NCBI GenBank assembly: GCA_903904765.1
Contig: CAIVEA010000276.1
Coordinates: 1-14,518 of the forward strand
Direction: 5' to 3'
DNA length: 14,518 bases
From: an uncultured Chloroflexota bacterium
GTDB lineage: Bacteria > Chloroflexota > Anaerolineae > Aggregatilineales > Phototrophicaceae
The translations under genes were made by a program, and so were the position numbers. Positions 7,025 to 13,739 of the stretch are shown here, piece after piece. How positions within the stretch are numbered: position 1 is the stretch's first letter; every line of letters starts with the position of its first letter. The notes below the pieces were generated by a model that ran no database searches, had not been told where the DNA came from, and saw only the letters and a program-made list of their open reading frames with translations.

Positions 7025-7727
7025 ACTCAATAGTGTCGAAGAAAACCGACTGCGAGAGGCTATCGTCGTTGGTCTCGCGACACCATATATTGATGATATA
7101 GAAGATTTTGTATGGGAAGCTGTATTTTGCCATCTGAAACAGTTGACTCTTCAAGATACGTTAAAATTCACACGCAAGAAAACGTTGTTTGATGTTGTGG
7201 ATACAGTCAATTCGATTGGATGGTCTGCTAAATCACTCCAGTGGAACATTACCCCTGAATGTGAATTTGAGTATGTGATACAACGCGCTGACATCTTCAA
7301 AAAAAGCACCGTACTGGGCTATGGTAGGCTCGATATCACATCTCATGTGGATACATTAGGTGCAGCACTTCTCACGCACTGGCACTCGAAAATTGAAACC
7401 GATGCCATGATTCAAAAAGTAGAACATAAACGAGTTTGTATTTTGCTCAAATCCAAACGGCGGGATCGATTCGTTTATTTTGAGGATGATTTAGTCCAAT
7501 ATGCTCCCGAAGATTTGTATTGGAAGTGGACGGATGATACAAAAACGGGACTTCAGGGTGTTCGTCGTTCAGATGGGAGGGTTGTATACCGATGGTATCC
7601 TAACCAGAAACAACTATTTGAGCGTATTCAGTTACCGCCGAGTGCAAGAATCTTTAAACTCACCTCAAATCGACTTTCTTTAGATGAATACGTTAATTGG
7701 ATGCTCCTACACCTAAACAAGATTTAA
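7014..7727 (+). CDS. Presumed type II restriction endonuclease (unrecognised family)
   Basis: I do not recognise this 237-residue protein by sequence. It is called the endonuclease because it is the only remaining gene of the unit, is translationally coupled to the controller, and faces the methyltransferase. A possible PD-(D/E)xK-like core is FDVVDTVNSIGWSAKSLQ at residues 59-76. There, Asp60 or Asp63 is followed after a strand-like gap by Ser-Ala-Lys73, with Ser/Ala in place of the usual acidic residue. A hydrophobic strand with basic residues (KRVCILLKSKRRDRF, 139-153) follows. No HNH, GIY-YIG or PLD motif was found. The start is an ATG-ATG pair at 7014/7017 behind GAGGA of the overlapping controller gene. 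The 3' end overlaps the methyltransferase gene by 35 bases, tail to tail. The target sequence is unknown. Confidence 0.65.
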   Translation: MMYELNSVEENRLREAIVVGLATPYIDDIEDFVWEAVFCHLKQLTLQDTLKFTRKKTLFDVVDTVNSIGWSAKSLQWNITPECEFEYVIQRADIFKKSTVLGYGRLDITSHVDTLGAALLTHWHSKIETDAMIQKVEHKRVCILLKSKRRDRFVYFEDDLVQYAPEDLYWKWTDDTKTGLQGVRRSDGRVVYRWYPNQKQLFERIQLPPSARIFKLTSNRLSLDEYVNWMLLHLNKI

Positions 7728-8823
7728 TGTTAGGAGCCAACTTGGACATCAGCAAGGGGGGCACTGCATTACCAATTTGGTGTGCTTTCTCAATGTAGCT
7801 ACCAGTAAACCGAAAATCATCCGAGAACGATTGTAACCGCGCTGCTTCTCGCATCGTGATAAGGCGATCACTTAATGGATGACAGTATCTTCCTGACCCC
7901 GGATGAAAAACCCATCGGGTAATTGTGGGGGATGGATTCTCGAAATCGAGCCTTCCGTATGCGCCGCTATAACCTGATTTAGGCCTTAGTGCATCTGGCA
8001 GGTCTTTAATGCCCTGACCTGCTTTTAACGAAGATACCCGCGCAAACTGTACCTGATTCAGTTCTCTTGTAACATGATCGAATAGAATATGAATGTCTTG
8101 ACGCATCAATTCTTGAAATGCGTTTTGGGGTGTCATCCCATATGGCATCGGTTCATAACCTTCACCATTTTCGAGAGTTGGCAAGTCAGAAATGGCATCC
8201 CACGCGGAGAGATACTTTAGTGTGCTTCCAAATAGGTCGGATTGAGAATCTGAGGAATGTGTGGGAATTGGAAATTCTGGGACTACACCAGTCCTTGAAG
8301 CAAAAAATAGGCATCGTTTGCGTGTTTGCGGCACACCATACTCAGCAGCCGTCACGATTTTGGCTCGCACTGCATAGCCCATTTGCTCCAGCGTATCAGT
8401 AATTTCTTTGCGAATGCTACCGTTATAGGCGTTAAATATTTCAGCAACATTTTCCATGATGACGACTTTGGGTTGAAGGTAGGCCACAAATCCCAGATAG
8501 TCACGAAACAGTAGGTTTCGGGGATCATCCAAGAAACGGTATGAAGCTGGGACATTTTTTGAGAAGCCCTGACAAGGCGGGCCTCCAATCAGGCAATCGA
8601 GTTGTGCGGGTTGAAGGTCTAGTTTGTCTGCAAGTTGTGTTGGATCTAGTTTCGTGATGTCCGTCAAAAAAGATGCTGCATCTATATGGTTTTGCTTGAA
8701 TGTGTTGATGGCTGGCTTCCAATTATCCACCCCGGCGAGTATTTTGAATCCTTCTTTGTGCAATCCCCATGACATTCCACCACATCCAGAAAATAGGTCA
8801 ATAACGGTATGCTGATCGCTCAT
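7693..8823 (-). CDS. DNA (cytosine-5-)-methyltransferase of the type II system
   Basis: A complete 376-residue C5-cytosine methyltransferase that protects host DNA by methylating the site cut by the partner endonuclease, using SAM. The motifs are in canonical order. Motif I is DLFSGCGGMSWGL (9-21), and motif IV is GGPPCQGFSKN with catalytic Cys84. Motif VI is MENV (123-126), motif VIII is QTRKRCLFFAS (166-176), motif IX is around PTITR and REAARLQSF (299-333), and motif X is QIGNAVPPLL (349-358). The target-recognition region, about residues 177-290, is not one I can assign to a known site. The ATG at 8823 has no clear Shine-Dalgarno, and a short out-of-frame ORF overlaps it. The gene has its own strong promoter with an operator on the -10. 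A+T-rich codon use matches C and R and differs from the flanking genes. Confidence 0.95.
   Translation of the reverse strand: MSDQHTVIDLFSGCGGMSWGLHKEGFKILAGVDNWKPAINTFKQNHIDAASFLTDITKLDPTQLADKLDLQPAQLDCLIGGPPCQGFSKNVPASYRFLDDPRNLLFRDYLGFVAYLQPKVVIMENVAEIFNAYNGSIRKEITDTLEQMGYAVRAKIVTAAEYGVPQTRKRCLFFASRTGVVPEFPIPTHSSDSQSDLFGSTLKYLSAWDAISDLPTLENGEGYEPMPYGMTPQNAFQELMRQDIHILFDHVTRELNQVQFARVSSLKAGQGIKDLPDALRPKSGYSGAYGRLDFENPSPTITRWVFHPGSGRYCHPLSDRLITMREAARLQSFSDDFRFTGSYIEKAHQIGNAVPPLLMSKLAPNIKSCLGVGASN
7703..7737. other. Inverted repeat in the R/M convergent overlap
   Basis: GCTCCTA (7703-7709) and TAGGAGC (7731-7737) are a perfect 7-bp inverted repeat around the stop of the endonuclease gene and the last codons of the methyltransferase gene. 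One bulged base allows two more pairs. Neither strand has a T-tract after it, so it is not a standard intrinsic terminator. It could still slow polymerase or protect the 3' ends of the two converging messages. Confidence 0.35.
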
Positions 8824-8858
8824 AAGAAGTCGGATTACTCATACTCATAACTCGGTGT

Positions 8859-8874
8859 GAATACTATAGTATTC
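8859..8874. promoter_or_regulatory. C-protein operator over the methyltransferase promoter
   Basis: GAATACTATAGTATTC is a perfect 16-bp palindrome located 36 bases upstream of the methyltransferase start. It fully covers the -10 hexamer of the M promoter. Its half-sites, GAATACT and AGTATTC, recur exactly in the operator before the controller gene. A C dimer bound here would block RNA polymerase, giving repression of M after establishment, as described for the single OM site of Esp1396I. Binding itself is inferred. Confidence 0.75.
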
Positions 8875-8894
8875 TGAAAGTTCTTTTTTGTCAA
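8866..8894 (-). promoter_or_regulatory. Promoter of the methyltransferase gene
   Basis: On the minus strand a consensus -35, TTGACA (8894-8889), is followed after 17 bases by TACTAT (8871-8866), which matches the -10 consensus at four of six positions and lies inside the palindromic operator. Predicted transcription starts near 8859 with a leader of about 36 bases. A strong constitutive promoter here fits the need to make methyltransferase first after entry into a new host. Confidence 0.7.
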
Positions 8895-8911
8895 GACTAT
8901 CCGAATTAGAA

Positions 8912-8944
8912 GGCCTTAGATAAACTCAATTGAAGGTTAAGGCC
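8912..8944. repeat. Short inverted repeat at the right island border
   Basis: GGCCTTA (8912-8918) and TAAGGCC (8938-8944) are perfect inverted copies separated by 19 bases. They lie where the composition changes back from A+T-rich to G+C-rich, just before tmk. The repeat may be an insertion scar, a regulatory site of tmk or chance. No matching copy was found at the left border. Confidence 0.25.
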
Positions 8945-8958
8945 GCCTGTCTTATAGG
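8930..8958 (+). promoter_or_regulatory. Probable tmk promoter
   Basis: TTGAAG (8930-8935) and TATAGG (8953-8958) are separated by 17 bases, each matching consensus at four of six positions. Transcription would start near 8965, giving a leader of about 50 bases before the tmk start at 9015. The promoter lies just outside the A+T-rich methyltransferase control region and is divergent from it. Confidence 0.4.
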
Positions 8959-9014
8959 GAATTGTGAGATCACAAGTTGCTTCGTACCGTGAGCAGCTTG
9001 ATAGGGAGTGGGGC

Positions 9015-9671
9015 ATGTTCATCACATTTGAAGGGCCGGATGGCAGCGGCAAGACAACGCAGGTGGCGCAAACCGCCGCTGTGTTGCGGGCGCAGGGGCA
9101 TAATGTCCTGCTCACCCGCGAACCGGGCGGGACGGCGATTGGCGACCAGATTCGTGCCATTTTGAACGATATGCGGAACAAGAGCTTACAGCCCCGCGCC
9201 GAACTACTGCTGTTCAGCGCATCGCGGGCGCAGATTGTGGCGGAGGCCATCCGTCCCCATCTAGAGGCGGGCGGGCTGGTGATTTGTGACCGCTTTTTCG
9301 ACTCAACCTATGCTTATCAGGGGTACGGGCATGGGCTAGAACTGGCGGTGCTGCGGCAAATCACCGAATTTGCTACCGGCGGCCTGAAGCCGGATTTGAC
9401 CATCTTGCTCGATATTGCGCCGGAGGATGGCTTGCAGCGGCGCTTGAGCGCGGTGGCACGGGGCGAGGAATGGACGCGCCTCGATGATATGGCGATGGCC
9501 TTCCACCGCCGTGTGCGTGATGGCTATCACGCCCTGATCGCCGCCGAGCCGGAACGCTGGGTGCAGATTGATGCGGCGCGTCCGGTGGCGGTGGTGCAGG
9601 CGGATATTCTGGCGCTGCTGGCAGCGCGTGTGCCGTCCCCTGTGCGCCGCGCCGTGACCGACGGGGCATAG
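9015..9671 (+). CDS. tmk: Thymidylate kinase
   Basis: Phosphorylates dTMP to dTDP with ATP, an essential step of dTTP synthesis in the cytosol. The 218-residue product has the P-loop GPDGSGKT at 7-14, the dTMP-binding TREPGGT at 34-40, CDRF at 91-94 with DSTYAYQG (96-103), the core strand PDLTILLDIAPEDGLQRR, and a LID segment ARGEEWTRLD (148-157). Length and motif order are normal. The ATG at 9015 is chosen over an in-frame ATG at 8964 because AGGGAG lies at correct spacing before it and the protein then begins MFITFEG, as in the family. It stands immediately right of the restriction-modification island and is followed by a separately promoted methyltransferase-fold gene. Confidence 0.95.
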   Translation: MFITFEGPDGSGKTTQVAQTAAVLRAQGHNVLLTREPGGTAIGDQIRAILNDMRNKSLQPRAELLLFSASRAQIVAEAIRPHLEAGGLVICDRFFDSTYAYQGYGHGLELAVLRQITEFATGGLKPDLTILLDIAPEDGLQRRLSAVARGEEWTRLDDMAMAFHRRVRDGYHALIAAEPERWVQIDAARPVAVVQADILALLAARVPSPVRRAVTDGA

Positions 9672-9685
9672 GGTTATGCACGAAT

Positions 9686-9713
9686 TTGCGTCCGGCACAG
9701 TTCGGGTTATAGT
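9686..9713 (+). promoter_or_regulatory. Promoter of the SAM methyltransferase gene
   Basis: TTGCGT (9686-9691) and TATAGT (9708-9713) are 16 bases apart in the 77-base gap after tmk. The -10 matches at five of six positions. The transcript would begin near 9720, about 30 bases before the ATG at 9749, so this gene probably has its own promoter as well as possible read-through from tmk. Confidence 0.45.
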
Positions 9714-9748
9714 GGAGTTCAGCACAAATCAGCAAATGGGGCAGTCAG

Positions 9749-10624
9749 ATGTTCACCGATCATAACCGCGATGCGGTGCGCCGGATGTACGAGTCAGATG
9801 AGGCGCTGCGTGTTCGGCAGGAAACACACGAGCTTTATAGCAGTCCAGCACAGGATTATCTCGCTTGGGTGCTGAGTTGCGTGCATTGGCGCGGGGATGA
9901 GCGCATACTGGACATCGGATGCGGGCGCGGCACATGGTATACCCGCCTGATCGAGCGTCACCCGAATATTCAGTACGTTGGCCTCGATCTGTTCGATGGG
10001 ATGCTCGAAAATCACCCGTTGCGGACGCATGTTTCGGTGGCGGATGCCGCGCATCTGCCGCACCCCGATGCTACCTTCGATGTGGTGATGGCGAACCACA
10101 TGTTGTTCCATGTGCCGGATATGAACGCTGTCGTGACCGAAATTCGCCGTGTTCTCAAGCCCGATGGCCTGATGATGGCCGCCACCAACAGCTTGCACAA
10201 TCTGCCGGAATTGCAGGTCTTGTTCCGCCGTGCCATCACGTTGCTCACGCCGGCGGGGTCGGCGGTGGGGCTGATGCCGCTGTATAACGATGCCTTCACC
10301 CTCGAAAGCGGCACGCGGTTGCTCTCGCGCCATTTCTACGGCGTGGTGCGCTACGACATCCCCGGCACGTTTGTCTTTCCCAGTGTTGATCCGGTGCTGG
10401 CCTACATCGAAAGCACACGCAGTCTGCGTGAGCCACTATTGCCCCCCGGTATTGACTGGGATGAAGTGATGCTGATTATCCGCGAGCAGGTGAATCGGTT
10501 GGTCGAGCATTTCGGCGAACTGGTCATGAACAAATTGGCAGGCGTGCTGGTCGCCACCGATAGCGGTGATTTCGTCGCTGGATATGTCGAACACCTCAAC
10601 CGTTTGGCTGGCAAATCGTCATAA
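9749..10624 (+). CDS. Class I SAM-dependent methyltransferase, substrate unknown
   Basis: A 291-residue cytosolic protein with the Rossmann-like methyltransferase fold of the UbiE/Methyltransf_11 group. Motif I is ILDIGCGRGTW (53-63), the acidic end of strand 2 is YVGLD (Asp80), motif III-like VADAAHLP contains Asp99, motif IV is FDVVMANHMLFHVPD (110-124), and RRVLKPDG (133-140) is the usual post-II motif. The N-terminal helix region (1-50) and the C-terminal helical region (about 180-291) probably shape the substrate site. Nothing identifies the acceptor. The Shine-Dalgarno before the ATG at 9749 is weak (GGGGCAG). The gene ends 10 bases before the convergent FHA gene, with no evident terminator between them. 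Confidence 0.85.
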   Translation: MFTDHNRDAVRRMYESDEALRVRQETHELYSSPAQDYLAWVLSCVHWRGDERILDIGCGRGTWYTRLIERHPNIQYVGLDLFDGMLENHPLRTHVSVADAAHLPHPDATFDVVMANHMLFHVPDMNAVVTEIRRVLKPDGLMMAATNSLHNLPELQVLFRRAITLLTPAGSAVGLMPLYNDAFTLESGTRLLSRHFYGVVRYDIPGTFVFPSVDPVLAYIESTRSLREPLLPPGIDWDEVMLIIREQVNRLVEHFGELVMNKLAGVLVATDSGDFVAGYVEHLNRLAGKSS

Positions 10625-10634
10625 CGCGCCACTC

Positions 10635-12644
10635 TCACCCGGCTGTGGTGGGCGTGGGCGTGGGTGTCCCCGCCGGACGCGACGACGGCGGTGTGCCGGT
10701 GGGCACGGGTCTAGGCGTGGGCGGCGCAAGAGTCGGCGTGGGACTGGCGGGCGGCAGCGGCGGCATATTCAATTCTTTCACCAGATCAGCCACATTGAAG
10801 GTTTGCGCGCACGAGAACTCGGCGCGGACACCCCATCCTGCCAGACCACCCGGCAGTCGCGCCCGCAGCCATTGTCCGCTGCTGTCCTGTGCATCTACCA
10901 CAATGAATGCGCCCGCGGGGACAGTTCCCACCACCTGATAACGCGCATCTGGCCCGGCATACAGGATGATTTGCGGCCCTGCCGGAACGCATTCCGGGTT
11001 GATGATCGGAATTTGCAGCGTTTGTTCGCGGGTGTTGCCCATCTCGTCCTGCGCGAATAGGATGAGTTGCAGCGCCTCTCCGGGGATGCCGGCTATGCCG
11101 CTGATGTCGCCACTCGAACCATAGGCGGTTTGCGATTGCGGTGCGTTGCTGAAGGATTCCAGTCCACTCAGGCGGGTGTTGACCGCGCCGGGAATATCCC
11201 ACTGAACGTGCAGCGACTGCACCACATAGCGCACCAGTTGCGCGGGTTCGACGGTGAATGTGCCTTCGCCCAAGCCCTGATACACACGGATGGTTTGGCT
11301 GGCGGTGGTCTGCTGGTCGCCATTTTCACCCACCAGCGCCACCTGCACATCCCCGTGCAGCGTTTGCGTGTCAATGCGCCCGCCCACCGAATCTGCCCCG
11401 ATGCGGCTGATGTAGGGCGTGCCGTTCACCTGCACGCTCAGATGTTCCGCGTTTTCCACCGCCCATTGCATCTCAATCGGGGTGCTTTGCGCCACCAGCG
11501 TGCTGCTCACGGTGAAGCTGTGGATGATCGGTTGCGGGCTGGGGCGCGAGAGCAGGATGACGAACACCACCAGCAACGCGGCGATTGCCAGCCCCGCCAG
11601 TCCCACGCCGTAGGCCGCCCAGCGCGGCATGATTGGACGGACGATGTACTCGCCGCGCACTGCCGCCAGAAATCCCGCCGCATCGGTGGAGCGCACCTGC
11701 ACATCGAATGTGTGGGTTTGGGCATCGCCCACCCAGCGGCGGCGCACAGGCGTACAGTGTCCGCGAACGATGAGGCGTTGATCTGCCCCTAGCGAGGCTT
11801 GCGCCGGATACACGGTGCAGCGCAACGCGCCATCGGTGCTGACCGCGTTGATGACCAGCGGCAGAATACCGCTGCCCTGATTGTGCAGATGCAACCGCAG
11901 TTCTTCGCCGCGCTGAAGAGTGTCATTTTCCAGTGCCATGCCGAAGCCGTTATAGGCCAGAATCCGCACCGGAATCCGGCCTTCCAGCCGCATTTCCGGG
12001 CGGTCTGCGGGGGTCACTCGCACGAGTACGCTGTAATCCCCCGGACGGCTTTGTGGGCGGCGCAGCGGGCGGAAATTCATCAGGACAGTGGCCGTTTCGC
12101 CCGCGTTCAGTTCCAGTTCGGTGCGGTCAATGCGAATCCACTCGGCGGGCATCCCTTCGGCTTCCACGCGGAAGCGGCGGGTGGTGGCGGCGGTGTTGGT
12201 GATGGCGATTTCGCCGGACATGTGCGCGCCGGGGGAGAAGGGACGGTCAGGACCGACCATTTCCATGCGGAAATCCGGCGCGGCGGTTTCGATGCGCTGC
12301 GTGACTTCTTCCACCGCCTTCATAGGCTGCGTGGGCATTTCGTCAATCTGATGATAGATCAGCCGCAGGTGGCCGATTTGAATATCTTCGCCGCCGCCCA
12401 ATGGACGCGCTTCGTTCGGTTTCAGGCGTGCCCCATCTACGAATGTCCCGTTGGCGGAGTCCAGATCGGTGACGTAGACCTGCTGTCCATCATGGGTGAT
12501 GCTCAGGTGGTAGCGCGAAATGGTGTTGGTATCCAGCGCCAACGTGTTGCCGCTGGAACGCCCGACAGATACCGCATTTTCCACCAGCGCGAAGGTTTTG
12601 AATTGTCCATCCGGCCAGAATACGTCCAGCCGTCCGTATGCCAT
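10635..12644 (-). CDS. FHA-domain membrane protein with Ig-like and SH3b modules
   Basis: A 669-residue single-pass protein. The FHA domain (about 8-98) has GRSSGN (28-33), ISRYH (42-46) and DLDSANGTFVDG (60-71), the residues that bind phosphothreonine peptides. Residues 125-335 contain beta-rich Ig-like sequence (ITNTAATTRRFRV, LNAGETATVLMNF). One membrane helix lies at about 343-365 (GLAGLAIAALLVVFVILL). After another beta-rich region comes an SH3b-like module at about 558-611 (LYAGPDARYQVVGTVPAG, WLRARLPGGLAGWG). The tail (629-669) is Pro/Thr-rich and resembles a cell-wall spacer. FHA function requires the N-terminal half to be cytoplasmic, so the SH3b half would be outside; this is inference. 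The ATG at 12644 is preferred to an upstream in-frame ATG because the FHA fold begins at once and a promoter lies between the two. The Ser/Thr kinase partner is not in the window. Confidence 0.88.
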   Translation of the reverse strand: MAYGRLDVFWPDGQFKTFALVENAVSVGRSSGNTLALDTNTISRYHLSITHDGQQVYVTDLDSANGTFVDGARLKPNEARPLGGGEDIQIGHLRLIYHQIDEMPTQPMKAVEEVTQRIETAAPDFRMEMVGPDRPFSPGAHMSGEIAITNTAATTRRFRVEAEGMPAEWIRIDRTELELNAGETATVLMNFRPLRRPQSRPGDYSVLVRVTPADRPEMRLEGRIPVRILAYNGFGMALENDTLQRGEELRLHLHNQGSGILPLVINAVSTDGALRCTVYPAQASLGADQRLIVRGHCTPVRRRWVGDAQTHTFDVQVRSTDAAGFLAAVRGEYIVRPIMPRWAAYGVGLAGLAIAALLVVFVILLSRPSPQPIIHSFTVSSTLVAQSTPIEMQWAVENAEHLSVQVNGTPYISRIGADSVGGRIDTQTLHGDVQVALVGENGDQQTTASQTIRVYQGLGEGTFTVEPAQLVRYVVQSLHVQWDIPGAVNTRLSGLESFSNAPQSQTAYGSSGDISGIAGIPGEALQLILFAQDEMGNTREQTLQIPIINPECVPAGPQIILYAGPDARYQVVGTVPAGAFIVVDAQDSSGQWLRARLPGGLAGWGVRAEFSCAQTFNVADLVKELNMPPLPPASPTPTLAPPTPRPVPTGTPPSSRPAGTPTPTPTTAG

Positions 12645-12679
12645 ATACTTTCGCCTTTTACCTGCACTCACCTGTTTCC

Positions 12680-12707
12680 ATTGTAGCCGGATGCGCGGCT
12701 CTCGCAA
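12680..12707 (-). promoter_or_regulatory. Promoter of the FHA gene
   Basis: On the minus strand TTGCGA (12707-12702) and TACAAT (12685-12680) are 16 bases apart, matching consensus at four and five of six positions. Transcription would start near 12672, about 28 bases before the ATG at 12644. This separates the FHA gene from the cyclase-family gene upstream and excludes the in-frame ATG at 12707 as the start. Confidence 0.5.
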
Positions 12708-12743
12708 AGCAGCGTTGCCTGATCGTGGGGTGATCGCGCCCCG

Positions 12744-13625
12744 CTAAGGCAGCAGTTGTGCGAAGGCGCGCACGGGGAACGTCCCCACGCCTTTGAAGCG
12801 GGGCGGCACGGCGTTGAACGCAAATCCGGTATCCGGTAGGTGTTCCAACTGACATAGATGCTCCACGATCAGGATTTCGTGCTGGAGCAGGGTAGTATGC
12901 ACCGGACGAGAGCGCCCGCGTGTGTCATCAATGTTGTGTGAGTCGATCCCCACCAGCGCCACTTGCTGATCGGCAAGGTATTGCGCTGCCTCACCTGTCA
13001 GGAAGGGGTGATTCTCGTAGTAGGCGGGGGAGTTCCAGTGGGCAGCCCAGCCGGTATGTACCAGCACCGCTTCGCCCGCGTGGACTTTGCCCGCGAAATA
13101 CTCGATGCCTATCGCCAGCCCCGCACGGTCACTCGTGCGGATCACTCTGCCGGACAGGTTGGCGAATCGCTCCAGCCCGATTTGCGAACAATCTTTACCG
13201 TCGGCGTAGCGGTGGAACGGGCAGTCTACATACGTTCCGGTGTTCGTCACCATCTCAATCTTGCCGATCTGAAACTCCGTTCCGCTTTCGTAGAACTTGC
13301 GCGAGTCTTCGCGGCTGAGGTAATCGCACACGATGGGCGCGGGCAGCCCTTTATACGTCACCAACCCATGCTCGATGACATGGCTCAGGTCTACGAATTG
13401 GCGGGCGGCGGGCGCAGCGGTGCGTTTGTGCGCTTCAGTGATGATCTGCTTGTTTAGGATGCGGACGTTGCCCACCATCAGCAGGCGCATATCTGCCACA
13501 AGGTAATCCGCTAGGGTCGAATCGGAAATGTCGTCACCCACAATGTCCAGCCGGAAGCCCTGCCCCTGAATGCCGCCGCCATTGGAAAAAGTGATCTCAA
13601 AATCGAACTGAACCCGTTTATCCAT
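12744..13625 (-). CDS. Cyclase-family metal-dependent hydrolase with extra N-terminal domain
   Basis: A 293-residue protein whose residues about 76-293 belong to the cyclase/kynurenine formamidase-like family of metal-dependent amide or lactone hydrolases. It starts FVDLSHVIEHGLVTYKG and has TNTGTYVDCPFHRY at 127-140, AVLVHTGWAAHW (186-197), LVGIDSHNID (224-233) and a closing PPRFKGVGTFPVRAF. The usual metal motif HxGTHxDxPxH is altered here: Thr127 and Tyr132 replace the two outer His, while Asp134 and His138 remain. Residues 1-68 form a separate small alpha-beta domain (FDFEITFSNGGGIQGQGFRL, LLMVGNVRILNK) that I know only as a conserved uncharacterised segment. The ATG at 13625 follows GGGAG with seven bases of spacing. 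The substrate is unknown. Kynurenine formamidase activity should not be assumed, as no tryptophan-degradation gene is near. Confidence 0.8.
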   Translation of the reverse strand: MDKRVQFDFEITFSNGGGIQGQGFRLDIVGDDISDSTLADYLVADMRLLMVGNVRILNKQIITEAHKRTAAPAARQFVDLSHVIEHGLVTYKGLPAPIVCDYLSREDSRKFYESGTEFQIGKIEMVTNTGTYVDCPFHRYADGKDCSQIGLERFANLSGRVIRTSDRAGLAIGIEYFAGKVHAGEAVLVHTGWAAHWNSPAYYENHPFLTGEAAQYLADQQVALVGIDSHNIDDTRGRSRPVHTTLLQHEILIVEHLCQLEHLPDTGFAFNAVPPRFKGVGTFPVRAFAQLLP

Positions 13626-13696
13626 CGCTGCGCTCCCGATGTGCTAAAAGGCTGAAGGGCTATTGTCGGTGAAGGCGGGAATGCGGGCAAGTGGAG

Positions 13697-13722
13697 AAGC
13701 CCCGACTCGACAGCCGGGGCTT
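13697..13722 (-). terminator. Hairpin terminator candidate after the chemotaxis receptor gene
   Basis: AAGCCCCG (13697-13704) and CGGGGCTT (13715-13722) form a perfect 8-bp G+C-rich stem with a 10-base loop, 18 bases after the stop of the minus-strand receptor gene. In the minus direction it is followed by CTCCACTT rather than a solid T-run, so efficiency is uncertain. It would separate the receptor from the cyclase-family gene. Confidence 0.55.
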
Positions 13723-13739
13723 GCATCGCTACCAGAAGG

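Larger units (their letters stand above)
6720..8910. other. Horizontally acquired restriction-modification island
   Basis: Between the TPR gene and tmk the base composition drops visibly to A+T-rich and codon use changes (many AAA, GAT, TTT and TTA codons against GCG, CTG and GGC in the flanks). The segment carries exactly one functional unit: controller, presumed endonuclease and cytosine-5 methyltransferase with their operators. No integrase, transposase, tRNA end or clear flanking direct repeat was found. The borders given are therefore compositional estimates and the insertion mechanism is unknown. Confidence 0.65.

Noticed and set aside
6715..8960. Search for target-site duplication or terminal inverted repeats around the restriction-modification island
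   Set aside because: Only a trivial CCGA match was found between the two borders, so no mobile-element boundary can be called.
8964..9014. Upstream in-frame ATG giving tmk 17 more residues
   Set aside because: The extra residues do not resemble the family, and a good Shine-Dalgarno precedes the ATG at 9015. The predicted transcript start also falls at about 8965.
11067..12686. Two long plus-strand open frames opposite the FHA gene
   Set aside because: The products are His/Arg/Gly-rich and lack domain structure, while the minus strand has FHA, TM and SH3b signatures in one continuous frame.
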